Assembly (NCBI GenBank): GCA_016296635.1
Contig: JAEDIZ010000068.1
Location: 1-10,912 of the forward strand
Length of the DNA stretch: 10,912 nt
From: Oscillospiraceae bacterium
GTDB lineage: Bacteria; Bacillota; Clostridia; Oscillospirales; Oscillospiraceae
Direction of reading: 5' to 3'
In this document: positions 6,467 to 10,912 of the stretch, one piece after another
How the letters are laid out: each line of letters begins with the position of its first letter
Numbering within the stretch: position 1 is the first letter of the stretch
Program-made: the position numbers and the translations under genes
Notes under the pieces: model-generated
What the model was told of the DNA's origin: nothing
What the model saw: the letters and a program-made list of their open reading frames with translations, nothing else
The model's database searches: none

Positions 6467-7192
6467 ATGATAGATTTTACTAAAAAAGAACACTATGACT
6501 TTTCAGACCTTTTTCATCTGGTAGAGGTGCTGCGCGCCCCGGGCGGCTGCCCGTGGGATCAGGCGCAGACACATCTTTCCATTCGCCGTAATTTTCTGGA
6601 GGAGGCCTACGAAGCCTGCGAGGGCTTTGATCGGGACGATCCGGATTCCATGTGCGAGGAGCTGGGAGACGTTCTGCTGCAGGTTCTGTTCCATACGGAT
6701 ATTGAGCGCGCCGCAGGTCGGTTCACGCTGGATGACGTATGTGACCGGGAATGCAAAAAGCTCATCTTCCGCCATCCGTTTCTGTTCGGCGGCGAGCAGT
6801 CTTCCTGGGACGAGATCAAGAAGCGCGAAAAAGGTCAGAAAACCACTGCAGATTCCATGCAGAGCGTTGCCCGGTCGCTGCCGGCAAGCTGGCGCTGCGA
6901 TAAGCTGCTGAAAAAAGCGGAGAAATCCGGCCTTCTGTGTGCATCCACTGACGAAAGTCTGGATAAACTAGAAGAAAAGGCCGTTCGGCTACGCAAGGCT
7001 GCCGCCGAAAAGGCAGACCCGGCGCAGGTTATGGGCGAAGTGCTTTTTGCCGCGGTGCAGAGTGCATACGCTTTGGGGCTCGATCCCGAAGCCGTTCTGC
7101 ATGAAGCCTGCGAGACATTCATTCAAAAGTTCACCGCCGCTGAGCAGGCGTCCCTGCCGGATGCTCCGTCTGACCCTGCAAACGAACGGTGA
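6467..7192 (+). CDS. mazG: Nucleoside triphosphate pyrophosphohydrolase MazG
   Basis: MazG hydrolyses NTPs and dNTPs, especially non-canonical ones, to NMP and pyrophosphate. The 241 residues hold two MazG-like helical domains. In the N-terminal one the metal motif is complete: EEAYE (45-49) and EELGD (64-68), preceded by CPWDQAQTH (28-36). The second domain (about 130-225) keeps the family layout (LPASWRCDKLLKKAEKSG, then MGEVLFAAVQ and LGLDPEAVLHE), but its acidic motifs are eroded (EEKAVRL, MGEVLF). The tetrapyrrole-methylase domain fused to MazG in B. subtilis YabN is absent. GGGAG (6456-6460) lies 6 bases before ATG 6467. A short CCCTT/AAGGG hairpin (6445-6458) partly covers that ribosome site. 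It sits 28 bases after the flippase gene and before HU, as in the Bacillus cluster. Confidence 0.95.
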   Translation: MIDFTKKEHYDFSDLFHLVEVLRAPGGCPWDQAQTHLSIRRNFLEEAYEACEGFDRDDPDSMCEELGDVLLQVLFHTDIERAAGRFTLDDVCDRECKKLIFRHPFLFGGEQSSWDEIKKREKGQKTTADSMQSVARSLPASWRCDKLLKKAEKSGLLCASTDESLDKLEEKAVRLRKAAAEKADPAQVMGEVLFAAVQSAYALGLDPEAVLHEACETFIQKFTAAEQASLPDAPSDPANER

Positions 7193-7202
7193 ATGCGCTG
7201 TT

Positions 7203-7220
7203 CTTCCGTTTTTTCGGAAG
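7203..7220 (+). other. Hairpin with T-loop in the mazG-HU spacer
   Basis: CTTCCG (7203-7208) pairs with CGGAAG (7215-7220) around a loop of six T. The T-run is in the loop rather than after the stem, so it is not a standard terminator. It might act in mRNA processing or give HU a separate 5' end. I saw no convincing -35/-10 pair for HU in this spacer. Confidence 0.35.
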
Positions 7221-7263
7221 CAGAAATTTCATTTTTACAAAATACATGAAAAGAGGACAAACC

Positions 7264-7539
7264 ATGAATAAGACTGAACTCATCGCTGAAGTTGCAAAGA
7301 AGTGCGGCCTGTCCAAGAAGGACGCAGAAAAGGCTGTTTCCGCTACTCTCGACACCATCACTGACGCTCTGTGTCAGGGCGACAAGGTCCAGCTCGTCGG
7401 CTTCGGCGGCTTCGAGACCAAGCAGCGCGAGGCTCGCATGGGCCGCAACCCCAAGACCAAGGAAGCAATCGAAATCCCCGCTACCACCATTCCCGTCTTC
7501 AAGGCCGGCAAGGCAATGAAGGACAAGGTCGCAAAGTAA
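7264..7539 (+). CDS. hup: DNA-binding protein HU
   Basis: This is a histone-like nucleoid protein of 91 residues, the standard HU length, acting as a dimer that binds and bends DNA. The helical dimerisation half is MNKTELIAEVAKKCGLSKKD onward. The core GFGGF is at 46-50, followed by the beta arm with RNPKT (61-65), where Pro-63 is the residue that intercalates between bases. AGAGGA (7252-7257) lies 6 bases before ATG 7264. An upstream in-frame extension to 7189 shows no HU similarity and is rejected. It follows mazG by 71 bases and is closed by a strong terminator. In Bacillus an HU gene is not in this exact slot, but mazG-HU-rqcP is a familiar order in Clostridia. Confidence 0.97.
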   Translation: MNKTELIAEVAKKCGLSKKDAEKAVSATLDTITDALCQGDKVQLVGFGGFETKQREARMGRNPKTKEAIEIPATTIPVFKAGKAMKDKVAK

Positions 7540-7547
7540 GCTCTTTT

Positions 7548-7575
7548 CCCGGCGGGTCATCCCGCCGGGTTTTTT
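7548..7575 (+). terminator. Intrinsic terminator after HU
   Basis: A perfect 9-bp stem, CCCGGCGGG (7548-7556) with CCCGCCGGG (7561-7569), has a TCAT loop and is followed directly by six T (7570-7575). It starts 8 bases after the HU stop and probably ends the transcript that began at dtd or at HU. Confidence 0.95.
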
Positions 7576-7620
7576 CTTGGTATGATTCGTTTTTGTATGG
7601 CAGGGTCTTGCCCCTGCCGT

Positions 7621-7909
7621 CCGACATTCCATAGGCAAAGCCGAAAAAAGCCATCCGATGTTTCATACGCAGAAGCCCTGCGGCGTCATCAGCAATGACG
7701 GGCTGAGGGAGGTCATTCCTTTTCCGGCACCGTCGGGCGGTCGATGTGCGCCGTAATTTTGCAGAAGAGATACATGACGCCGCACGGGAAAGCCTTTTCT
7801 TCTTCACCCTGCGGGGCGGTTCTTCTTTTCCGCGAAAAGAAGAATGGGGCCGCAAAACGTTCCCCATTCAATTCGTGAAATTACGGCACACCGGATCGCC
7901 GCGCCCTGC
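7621..7909 (+). repeat. Dispersed ~289-bp intergenic repeat, copy B
   Basis: This is the partner of copy A (1-287, opposite strand) with about 30 differences by hand count. It carries internal inverted repeats of 14 bases, GTGCGCCGTAATTT (7746-7759) against the complement of 7878-7891, matching at 13 of 14. It also has the perfect 11-bp hairpin TTCTTCTTTTC (7820-7830) with GAAAAGAAGAA (7834-7844), and a CGTCAT/ATGACG hairpin (7684-7700). It fills most of the 555-base gap between HU and rqcP. The rest of that gap (7576-7620 and 7910-8094) has no credible gene. Confidence 0.85.
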
Positions 7910-8004
7910 AAGCACGGACTTTACGGAATTTTCGGCGTGTCCGGGCGGCCAATGTCCACCCCTACGACGCATAACAGCGCACGAAGTACGGGTGCGGTTT
8001 TCGC

Positions 8005-8026
8005 GGAACGCTGAGGACGGCGTTCC
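8005..8026. repeat. Short palindromic repeat GGAACGC-N8-GCGTTCC, copy 1
   Basis: Seven-base arms (8005-8011 and 8020-8026) with an 8-base loop. The same arms, the same loop length and the following CTGCAA occur at 10809-10830 with a different loop, so this is a second small intergenic repeat family. A run of seven T at 8054-8060 follows, but at a distance, and no stem abuts it. Confidence 0.6.
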
Positions 8027-8094
8027 CTGCAAGGCCGTATTTCCGCCGGGCAGTTTTTTTATTCACCTACATTTCACATTCACGAGGTAACACT

Positions 8095-8340
8095 ATGCGA
8101 CTTGATAAATATCTGAAAGTTTCGCGGCTCATCAAGCGCCGCACCGTGGCAAACGAGGCCTGCGATAATGCACGCATCAGCGTCAACGGCAAGCCCGCCA
8201 AGGCAAGCTACGATGTGAAGATCGGCGACTGGATCCAGATCCAGTTCGGCGCGCACACCGTCACGGTCGAGGTGCTTGCGGTCGCAGAAGCCGTCCGCAA
8301 GGATGATGCCAGCGCCATGTACCGCGAGATTACCGAATAA
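8095..8340 (+). CDS. rqcP: S4-domain ribosome-associated quality control protein RqcP
   Basis: RqcP (B. subtilis YabO, related to Hsp15) binds the obstructed 50S subunit next to peptidyl-tRNA. With RqcH it drives addition of the C-terminal poly-alanine tail that marks stalled nascent chains for degradation. The 81 residues are almost entirely an S4 RNA-binding fold: MRLDKYLKVSRLIKRRT (1-17) contains Arg-2 and Arg-16, the conserved rRNA/tRNA-contacting positions, followed by RISVNG and the KASYDVKIGD turn. GAGG (8083-8086) precedes ATG 8095 by 8 bases. It lies between HU and yabP, exactly as yabO precedes yabP in Bacillus, but is separated from HU by a terminator and a repeat, so it must have its own promoter. 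I could not identify that promoter. Confidence 0.95.
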   Translation: MRLDKYLKVSRLIKRRTVANEACDNARISVNGKPAKASYDVKIGDWIQIQFGAHTVTVEVLAVAEAVRKDDASAMYREITE

Positions 8341-8358
8341 GCATTCCGTAAAAAAGAG

Positions 8359-8387
8359 GCATATTCCGTTCCTTTCGCCCGTATATA
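8359..8387 (+). promoter_or_regulatory. Sigma-E-like promoter for yabP-yabQ
   Basis: GCATATT (8359-8365) fits the -35 element of mother-cell sigma-E promoters as I recall it (roughly KMATATT). About 14 bases later CGTATATA (8380-8387) is a partial match to a CATACAnT-like -10. Expression of yabP and yabQ under sigma-E is established in B. subtilis. The AT-rich stretch stands out in the 92-base gap. The -10 match is imperfect. Confidence 0.45.
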
Positions 8388-8432
8388 TACTGCGTAGGCA
8401 AATGCCGGATACGAAGCGAAAGGATGATATCG

Positions 8433-8717
8433 ATGCCAATGAATCCGCAGAATCAATCGCCGGAGCTGCCGCACAAGCTGACGCTGGACAGCCGCCATAC
8501 GCTGTCCGTCAGCGGCGTGATGGAGGTAGAAAGCTTTGATGAAACCATGGTCGCGCTGCGCACCACCCGCGGCCCCATGACCGTCCGCGGCAAAGGCCTG
8601 CATCTGCAGCAGCTTTCCATCGGCGGCGGCGAGGTGCTGGTGGACGGCACGGTGGACGCAATTATATACGAAGATGACGCCCCGGCGGGCGGCTTTTTCG
8701 CAAGACTGTTCGGCTGA
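8433..8717 (+). CDS. yabP: Sporulation protein YabP
   Basis: YabP is a mother-cell sporulation protein of the YabP/YqfC family; in B. subtilis it is made under sigma-E and lies in one operon with yabQ. The product is 94 residues: a beta-rich core beginning PHKLTLDSRHTLSVSGVMEV, then ESFDETMVALRTTRG and LSIGGGEVLVDGTVDAIIYED, and the family's closing GGFFARLFG. Three in-frame ATGs exist (8424, 8433, 8439). I choose 8433 because AAAGGA (8419-8424) then has an 8-base spacer, while 8424 would overlap the ribosome site. The stop TGA overlaps the yabQ ATG (TGATG, 8715-8719). The molecular activity of the family is not known. Confidence 0.92.
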   Translation: MPMNPQNQSPELPHKLTLDSRHTLSVSGVMEVESFDETMVALRTTRGPMTVRGKGLHLQQLSIGGGEVLVDGTVDAIIYEDDAPAGGFFARLFG

Positions 8718-9364
8718 TGGAGCTGCCGGTTTCCGCGCAGGCGCTGACCTTTGCACGCTCCGCTTTGCTGGGACTTGCGCTGAGTCTTTTTTATGACGAT
8801 CTGCGCACTCTGCGCCGCCGATTCGTCCGGCTCGGGGTTTTCTGTGATGTGCTGTTCGGCATCGTTTTATGCGTCAGCCTGCTGCTTTTCGGGCTCTATG
8901 CCGGGCAGGGTATCTTCCGTCTGTACTGTTTTGTCGGAATCCTGATCGGTGCCGTTCTGTACTTTCTGCTGCTCAGCCCGTGGATTCTGCCGCTTTTTGA
9001 GGCAAAGCTTCGTCTGTTATTGACGATTTTCCGCATCATTTTCACTCCATTTTTGTATTGCATCAAAAAATGTGTGAATTTTTCAAAAAAAGTATTTGCA
9101 ACTGTACGGAAATGGGGTACAATTACCCTTAAGAAACTGCATGCGTGCAGTATGGCATTACGGGAAAGGAGCGCCGTTCGGCATGAAGTTCGTCAAGTCC
9201 TCGCTGCTTATGAAGTTACTCATCCTGATTCTGGTGGTGTATGCTACCATTACGCTGGTGAACCTTCGCGCACAGATTTCCGAAAAGAACGCCGAAGCCG
9301 CCAGCCTCACCTCCAGCATCACCGCCGTCGAGCAGGAAAACGGCCGTCTGCAGGACGCCTTTGA
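8717..9364 (+). CDS. yabQ: Spore cortex biosynthesis protein YabQ
   Basis: YabQ is an integral membrane protein needed for spore cortex formation in B. subtilis. Here residues 9-30 (ALTFARSALLGLALSLFYDD) form the family's N-terminal segment, followed by hydrophobic helices near 41-63, 66-90 and 98-116 and then a basic stretch. Translation is coupled to yabP through a TGATG overlap. The open frame gives 215 residues, but its last 60 or so (from 9183) are read out of frame across divIC for 182 bases, and that tail is Arg-rich and low in structure. The functional protein probably ends near residue 140-150. The native stop may have been lost, or there may be a small frameshift: a TAA in the +1 frame lies near 9130. 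Identity rests on fold, size and position between yabP and divIC. Confidence 0.82.
   Translation: MELPVSAQALTFARSALLGLALSLFYDDLRTLRRRFVRLGVFCDVLFGIVLCVSLLLFGLYAGQGIFRLYCFVGILIGAVLYFLLLSPWILPLFEAKLRLLLTIFRIIFTPFLYCIKKCVNFSKKVFATVRKWGTITLKKLHACSMALRERSAVRHEVRQVLAAYEVTHPDSGGVCYHYAGEPSRTDFRKERRSRQPHLQHHRRRAGKRPSAGRL
9096..9123 (+). promoter_or_regulatory. divIC: Sigma-A promoter for divIC inside yabQ
   Basis: TTGCAA (9096-9101) and TACAAT (9118-9123) are each five of six to consensus and are 16 bases apart, within an AT-rich patch. The predicted start of transcription is near 9130, about 50 bases before the divIC ATG. It would uncouple vegetative divIC expression from sporulation-specific yabP-yabQ. 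Confidence 0.7.
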
Positions 9365-9461
9365 TGCGCTCGGCACCGATGAAAGCATTGCGTCCATCGC
9401 GCAGGAAAAGCTCGGCATGGTGCATGAGGGTGAGATCGTTTTCCAGGATGCCGAAAAATAG
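9183..9461 (+). CDS. divIC: Septum formation initiator DivIC/FtsB family protein
   Basis: This is a bitopic cell-division protein of 92 residues. After a short basic N-terminus come one transmembrane helix (about residues 8-26, LLMKLLILILVVYATITLV) and an extracytoplasmic coiled coil (about 27-62, with AEAASLTSSITAVEQENGRL). The family's closing motif follows: SIASIAQEKLGMVHEGEIVF. DivIC works with FtsL and DivIB at the septum to activate peptidoglycan synthesis. AAGGAG (9166-9171) is 11 bases before ATG 9183, a slightly long spacing; no better start exists in frame. It overlaps the out-of-frame tail of yabQ, has its own promoter-like site upstream, and precedes the S1 gene by 26 bases, as divIC precedes yabR in Bacillus. 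Confidence 0.93.
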   Translation: MKFVKSSLLMKLLILILVVYATITLVNLRAQISEKNAEAASLTSSITAVEQENGRLQDAFDALGTDESIASIAQEKLGMVHEGEIVFQDAEK

Positions 9462-9487
9462 ACAATACGGGGGAACGGACACAAAGT

Positions 9488-9937
9488 ATGGAGTATACAG
9501 TCGGATCAGTTGTTGAAGGAAGGGTCAAAAGCTTAACCAAATTCGGTGCCTTTGTCACGCTGGCAGACGGTGCCACCGGTATGGTGCATATCTCCGAGGT
9601 TGCCTACACCTATGTCAATGACATCGCCGAGCATCTGAAAGAGGGCGATGTTGTCAAGGTCATGGTCATCAGCACGGAAAATGGAAAGATCAATCTTTCC
9701 ATCAAGCGCACGCTTCCTCCCCCGCAAAGGCAGCAAAACGCCCAGTCTCCGCGGCAGAATTTTAACCGCAGCGGCGCTCCGCGCCCGAATGCCGACCGTC
9801 CCCGTCAGGAAACGTCTGCCCAGCCGCAGCAGAAATCCTTTGACGATATGCTCAAGGCATTCATGACAGAATCCGACAGCAAGATTTCCTCCGTGAAACA
9901 GTACTCCGACCACAAGACCAAAACCCGCCGTCGCTAA
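9488..9937 (+). CDS. yabR: S1-domain RNA-binding protein (YabR/CvfD-like)
   Basis: A single S1 OB-fold RNA-binding domain fills residues 3-75: GSVVEGRVKSLTKFGAFVTL, GMVHISEVA, then LKEGDVVKVMVI and GKINLSIKR. A disordered Pro/Gln/Arg/Asn-rich linker (about 76-115) and a conserved-looking C-terminal segment follow (KSFDDMLKAFMTESDSKISS, 116-135), ending in a basic RRR tail. The layout is that of B. subtilis YabR and the streptococcal regulator CvfD, which act in post-transcriptional control or ribosome association. The 149 residues are slightly longer than usual because of the linker. The gene follows divIC by 26 bases. The Shine-Dalgarno site is weak or distant (GGGGGA at 9469-9474, 13 bases away). 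Confidence 0.92.
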   Translation: MEYTVGSVVEGRVKSLTKFGAFVTLADGATGMVHISEVAYTYVNDIAEHLKEGDVVKVMVISTENGKINLSIKRTLPPPQRQQNAQSPRQNFNRSGAPRPNADRPRQETSAQPQQKSFDDMLKAFMTESDSKISSVKQYSDHKTKTRRR

Positions 9938-9962
9938 AGTCCGGCAGTCAAAAAGAAGAACC

Positions 9963-9994
9963 TGCGCGCCTGCGATATACTTCGGAGGCGCGCA
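9963..9994 (+). other. GC-rich hairpin between the S1 gene and the SDR gene
   Basis: TGCGCGCCT (9963-9971) pairs perfectly with AGGCGCGCA (9986-9994) over a 14-base loop. Only a short TT follows, so termination would be weak. It may be an attenuating or 5'-leader structure before the SDR gene, whose strong AAAGGAG site lies about 20 bases further on. Confidence 0.45.
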
Positions 9995-10023
9995 TTGCAT
10001 ATCCTCACAAAAAGGAGAGCCAT

Positions 10024-10722
10024 ATGAATGTTCTGATCACCGGCGGTGCGCGCGGCATCGGCGCAGCCGCCGTCCGTGCGTTCTGCGCGCAGGGCGCAAA
10101 TGTCCGATTTTTCTATAAGAATTCCGAGGATGCCGCCGCACTTCTTTCCGCGCAGACCGGCGCAGAGGCAATTCGCTGCGATGTTTCCGACGAAGCCGCC
10201 GTGCAGGCCGCTTTTTCTCAGATCGGCCGGATCGATGTGCTTATCAATAACGCAGGAATCGCACATTACGGTCTGCTGCAGGATATGACCGCCGACGAGT
10301 GGCACGCGCTTTTCGGCACGAATGTGGACGGAACCTTCTATTGCATCAAAGCGGCGCTGCCCGCCATGCTCCATGAGAAAACCGGCTGCATCATCAATGT
10401 TTCCTCCATGTGGGGGCAGGTCGGCGCCAGCTGCGAAGCGGCCTATTCCGCCACCAAGGGCGCGATCCTTGCACTGACAAAGGCGCTGGCGCAGGAGCTT
10501 GGCCCCAGCGGCATCCGCGTCAACGCGGTTGCCCCGGGCGTGATCGAAACGGACATGTGCAAAAATCTCGGCGCAGATACGCTGCAGGAGCTGGCAGAGG
10601 AAACGCCCATCGGCAGACTCGGCACGCCGGAGGATGTCGCGCAGGCCATGGTGTATCTGGCAAATGCCGGCTTTGTTACCGGGCAGGTGCTTGCCGTCAA
10701 CGGCGGGTTCGTAATTACATGA
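10024..10722 (+). CDS. ymfI: SDR-family NAD(P)-dependent reductase, EF-P 5-aminopentanone reductase (YmfI)-like
   Basis: A classical short-chain dehydrogenase of 232 residues. The cofactor loop TGGARGIG is at 6-13 and NNAG at 75-78. The catalytic residues are Ser-128, Tyr-141 and Lys-145 (YSATK at 141-145), followed by the PGVIETDM substrate loop. Generic annotation would be FabG, 3-oxoacyl-ACP reductase. However, the segment after the catalytic Ser, SSMWGQVGASCEAAYSATKGA, resembles B. subtilis YmfI as I recall it. YmfI reduces the 5-aminopentanone on elongation factor P to 5-aminopentanol. No other fatty-acid synthesis genes are visible, which slightly favours YmfI. The sub-family call is tentative and the SDR call is certain. 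ATG 10024 follows an AAGGAGAGCC site and the gene ends at a terminator. Confidence 0.85.
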   Translation: MNVLITGGARGIGAAAVRAFCAQGANVRFFYKNSEDAAALLSAQTGAEAIRCDVSDEAAVQAAFSQIGRIDVLINNAGIAHYGLLQDMTADEWHALFGTNVDGTFYCIKAALPAMLHEKTGCIINVSSMWGQVGASCEAAYSATKGAILALTKALAQELGPSGIRVNAVAPGVIETDMCKNLGADTLQELAEETPIGRLGTPEDVAQAMVYLANAGFVTGQVLAVNGGFVIT

Positions 10723-10734
10723 AATACGATTTTC

Positions 10735-10764
10735 AAGGCGCGATGGATTCCATCGCGCCTTTTT
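10735..10764 (+). terminator. Intrinsic terminator after the SDR gene
   Basis: GGCGCGATGG (10737-10746) and CCATCGCGCC (10750-10759) form a perfect 10-bp stem with a 3-base loop, followed by five T (10760-10764); flanking AA and TT extend the pairing. It lies 13 bases after the stop codon. Confidence 0.95.
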
Positions 10765-10808
10765 CTGCCTTGCCAAGGATGGGTACAAAAGTAAAACGGT
10801 GTCTTAGC

Positions 10809-10830
10809 GGAACGCAGATCGCAGCGTTCC
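10809..10830. repeat. Short palindromic repeat GGAACGC-N8-GCGTTCC, copy 2
   Basis: The arms at 10809-10815 and 10824-10830 match those at 8005-8026, with the same loop length and the same trailing CTGCAA. Only the loop sequence differs. It lies in the gene-free end of the window (10765-10912). Confidence 0.6.
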
Positions 10831-10852
10831 CTGCAATCCACCCCGAGGGATT

Positions 10853-10906
10853 CCAAAGGGATTCGCAAATCCCTTTGGCCGTCTGCGGAAAGGGTTTCCA
10901 AAGGGA
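10853..10906. repeat. CCAAAGGG palindrome and neighbouring copy at the window end
   Basis: CCAAAGGGATT (10853-10863) pairs perfectly with AATCCCTTTGG (10868-10878) over a 4-base loop. A third copy of the core, TTCCAAAGGGA, begins at 10896 and runs to the window edge. This looks like the start of a further palindromic intergenic repeat that continues outside the window. No coding sequence is visible here. Confidence 0.6.
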
Positions 10907-10912
10907 AAAACC

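Noticed and set aside
7189..7263. N-terminal extension of HU from 7189
   Set aside because: HU homologues start at MNKTELI, and a well-spaced AGAGGA site precedes ATG 7264.
7746..8090. 114-codon plus-strand frame between HU and rqcP
   Set aside because: It lies mostly in the dispersed repeat, has no ribosome site, and the remainder reads low-complexity intergenic sequence; kept only as a finding about the repeat.
9096..9182. Upstream start of divIC at 9096
   Set aside because: It would add 29 polar residues before the membrane helix without family support, and this stretch holds the promoter-like site.

Overview
The window looks like chromosomal DNA from a GC-rich, endospore-forming, anaerobic Firmicute, most likely Oscillospirales (Oscillospiraceae/Ruminococcaceae). 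The main support is the order yabM-like flippase, mazG, HU, rqcP, yabP, yabQ, divIC and S1/yabR, which matches the Bacillus subtilis yabM-yabN-yabO-yabP-yabQ-divIC-yabR cluster. The dtd / metallo-beta-lactamase / hemZ block and the spore gene pair yabP-yabQ point the same way. All recognised genes lie on the + strand.

Layout. Positions 1-551 hold no convincing gene. They contain one copy (1-287, minus orientation) of a roughly 289-bp dispersed repeat and the left arm of a second repeat family. Positions 484-883 form a compact unit: a small, AT-richer GIY-YIG nuclease gene bracketed by two inverted copies of a hairpin-forming repeat. Positions 958-6438 form a tight operon: dtd, an MBL-fold hydrolase, hemZ, an MTA/SAH deaminase started at TTG, and a SpoVB/MurJ-type flippase, with ATGA overlaps at two junctions. 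mazG and HU follow, closed by a strong intrinsic terminator at 7548-7575. Positions 7576-8094 are non-coding and carry the second copy (7621-7909, plus orientation) of the 289-bp repeat. Positions 8095-9937 carry rqcP, yabP, yabQ, divIC and an S1-domain gene. An SDR reductase (10024-10722) ends at a second intrinsic terminator. The last 148 bases contain further palindromic intergenic repeats.

How the genes fit together. Several products protect or monitor translation and the nucleotide pool: Dtd clears D-aminoacyl-tRNA, MazG hydrolyses aberrant NTPs, RqcP drives ribosome-associated quality control, the S1 protein probably binds RNA or ribosomes, and the SDR resembles the EF-P 5-aminopentanone reductase YmfI. 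A second group serves the envelope and spore: the flippase, DivIC (septum), and YabP/YabQ (spore coat and cortex). Two promoter-like sites fit this split: a sigma-E-like site before yabP, and a good sigma-A site inside the 3' part of yabQ that would let divIC be transcribed during growth.

The least explained items are the GIY-YIG gene with its inverted palindromic repeats, which resembles a REP/RAYT arrangement with a different nuclease, and the 289-bp dispersed repeat with internal 14-bp inverted repeats and an exactly conserved 11-bp hairpin. All coordinates, alignments and motif calls were made by eye. Family names rest on motif recognition, not on database searches.
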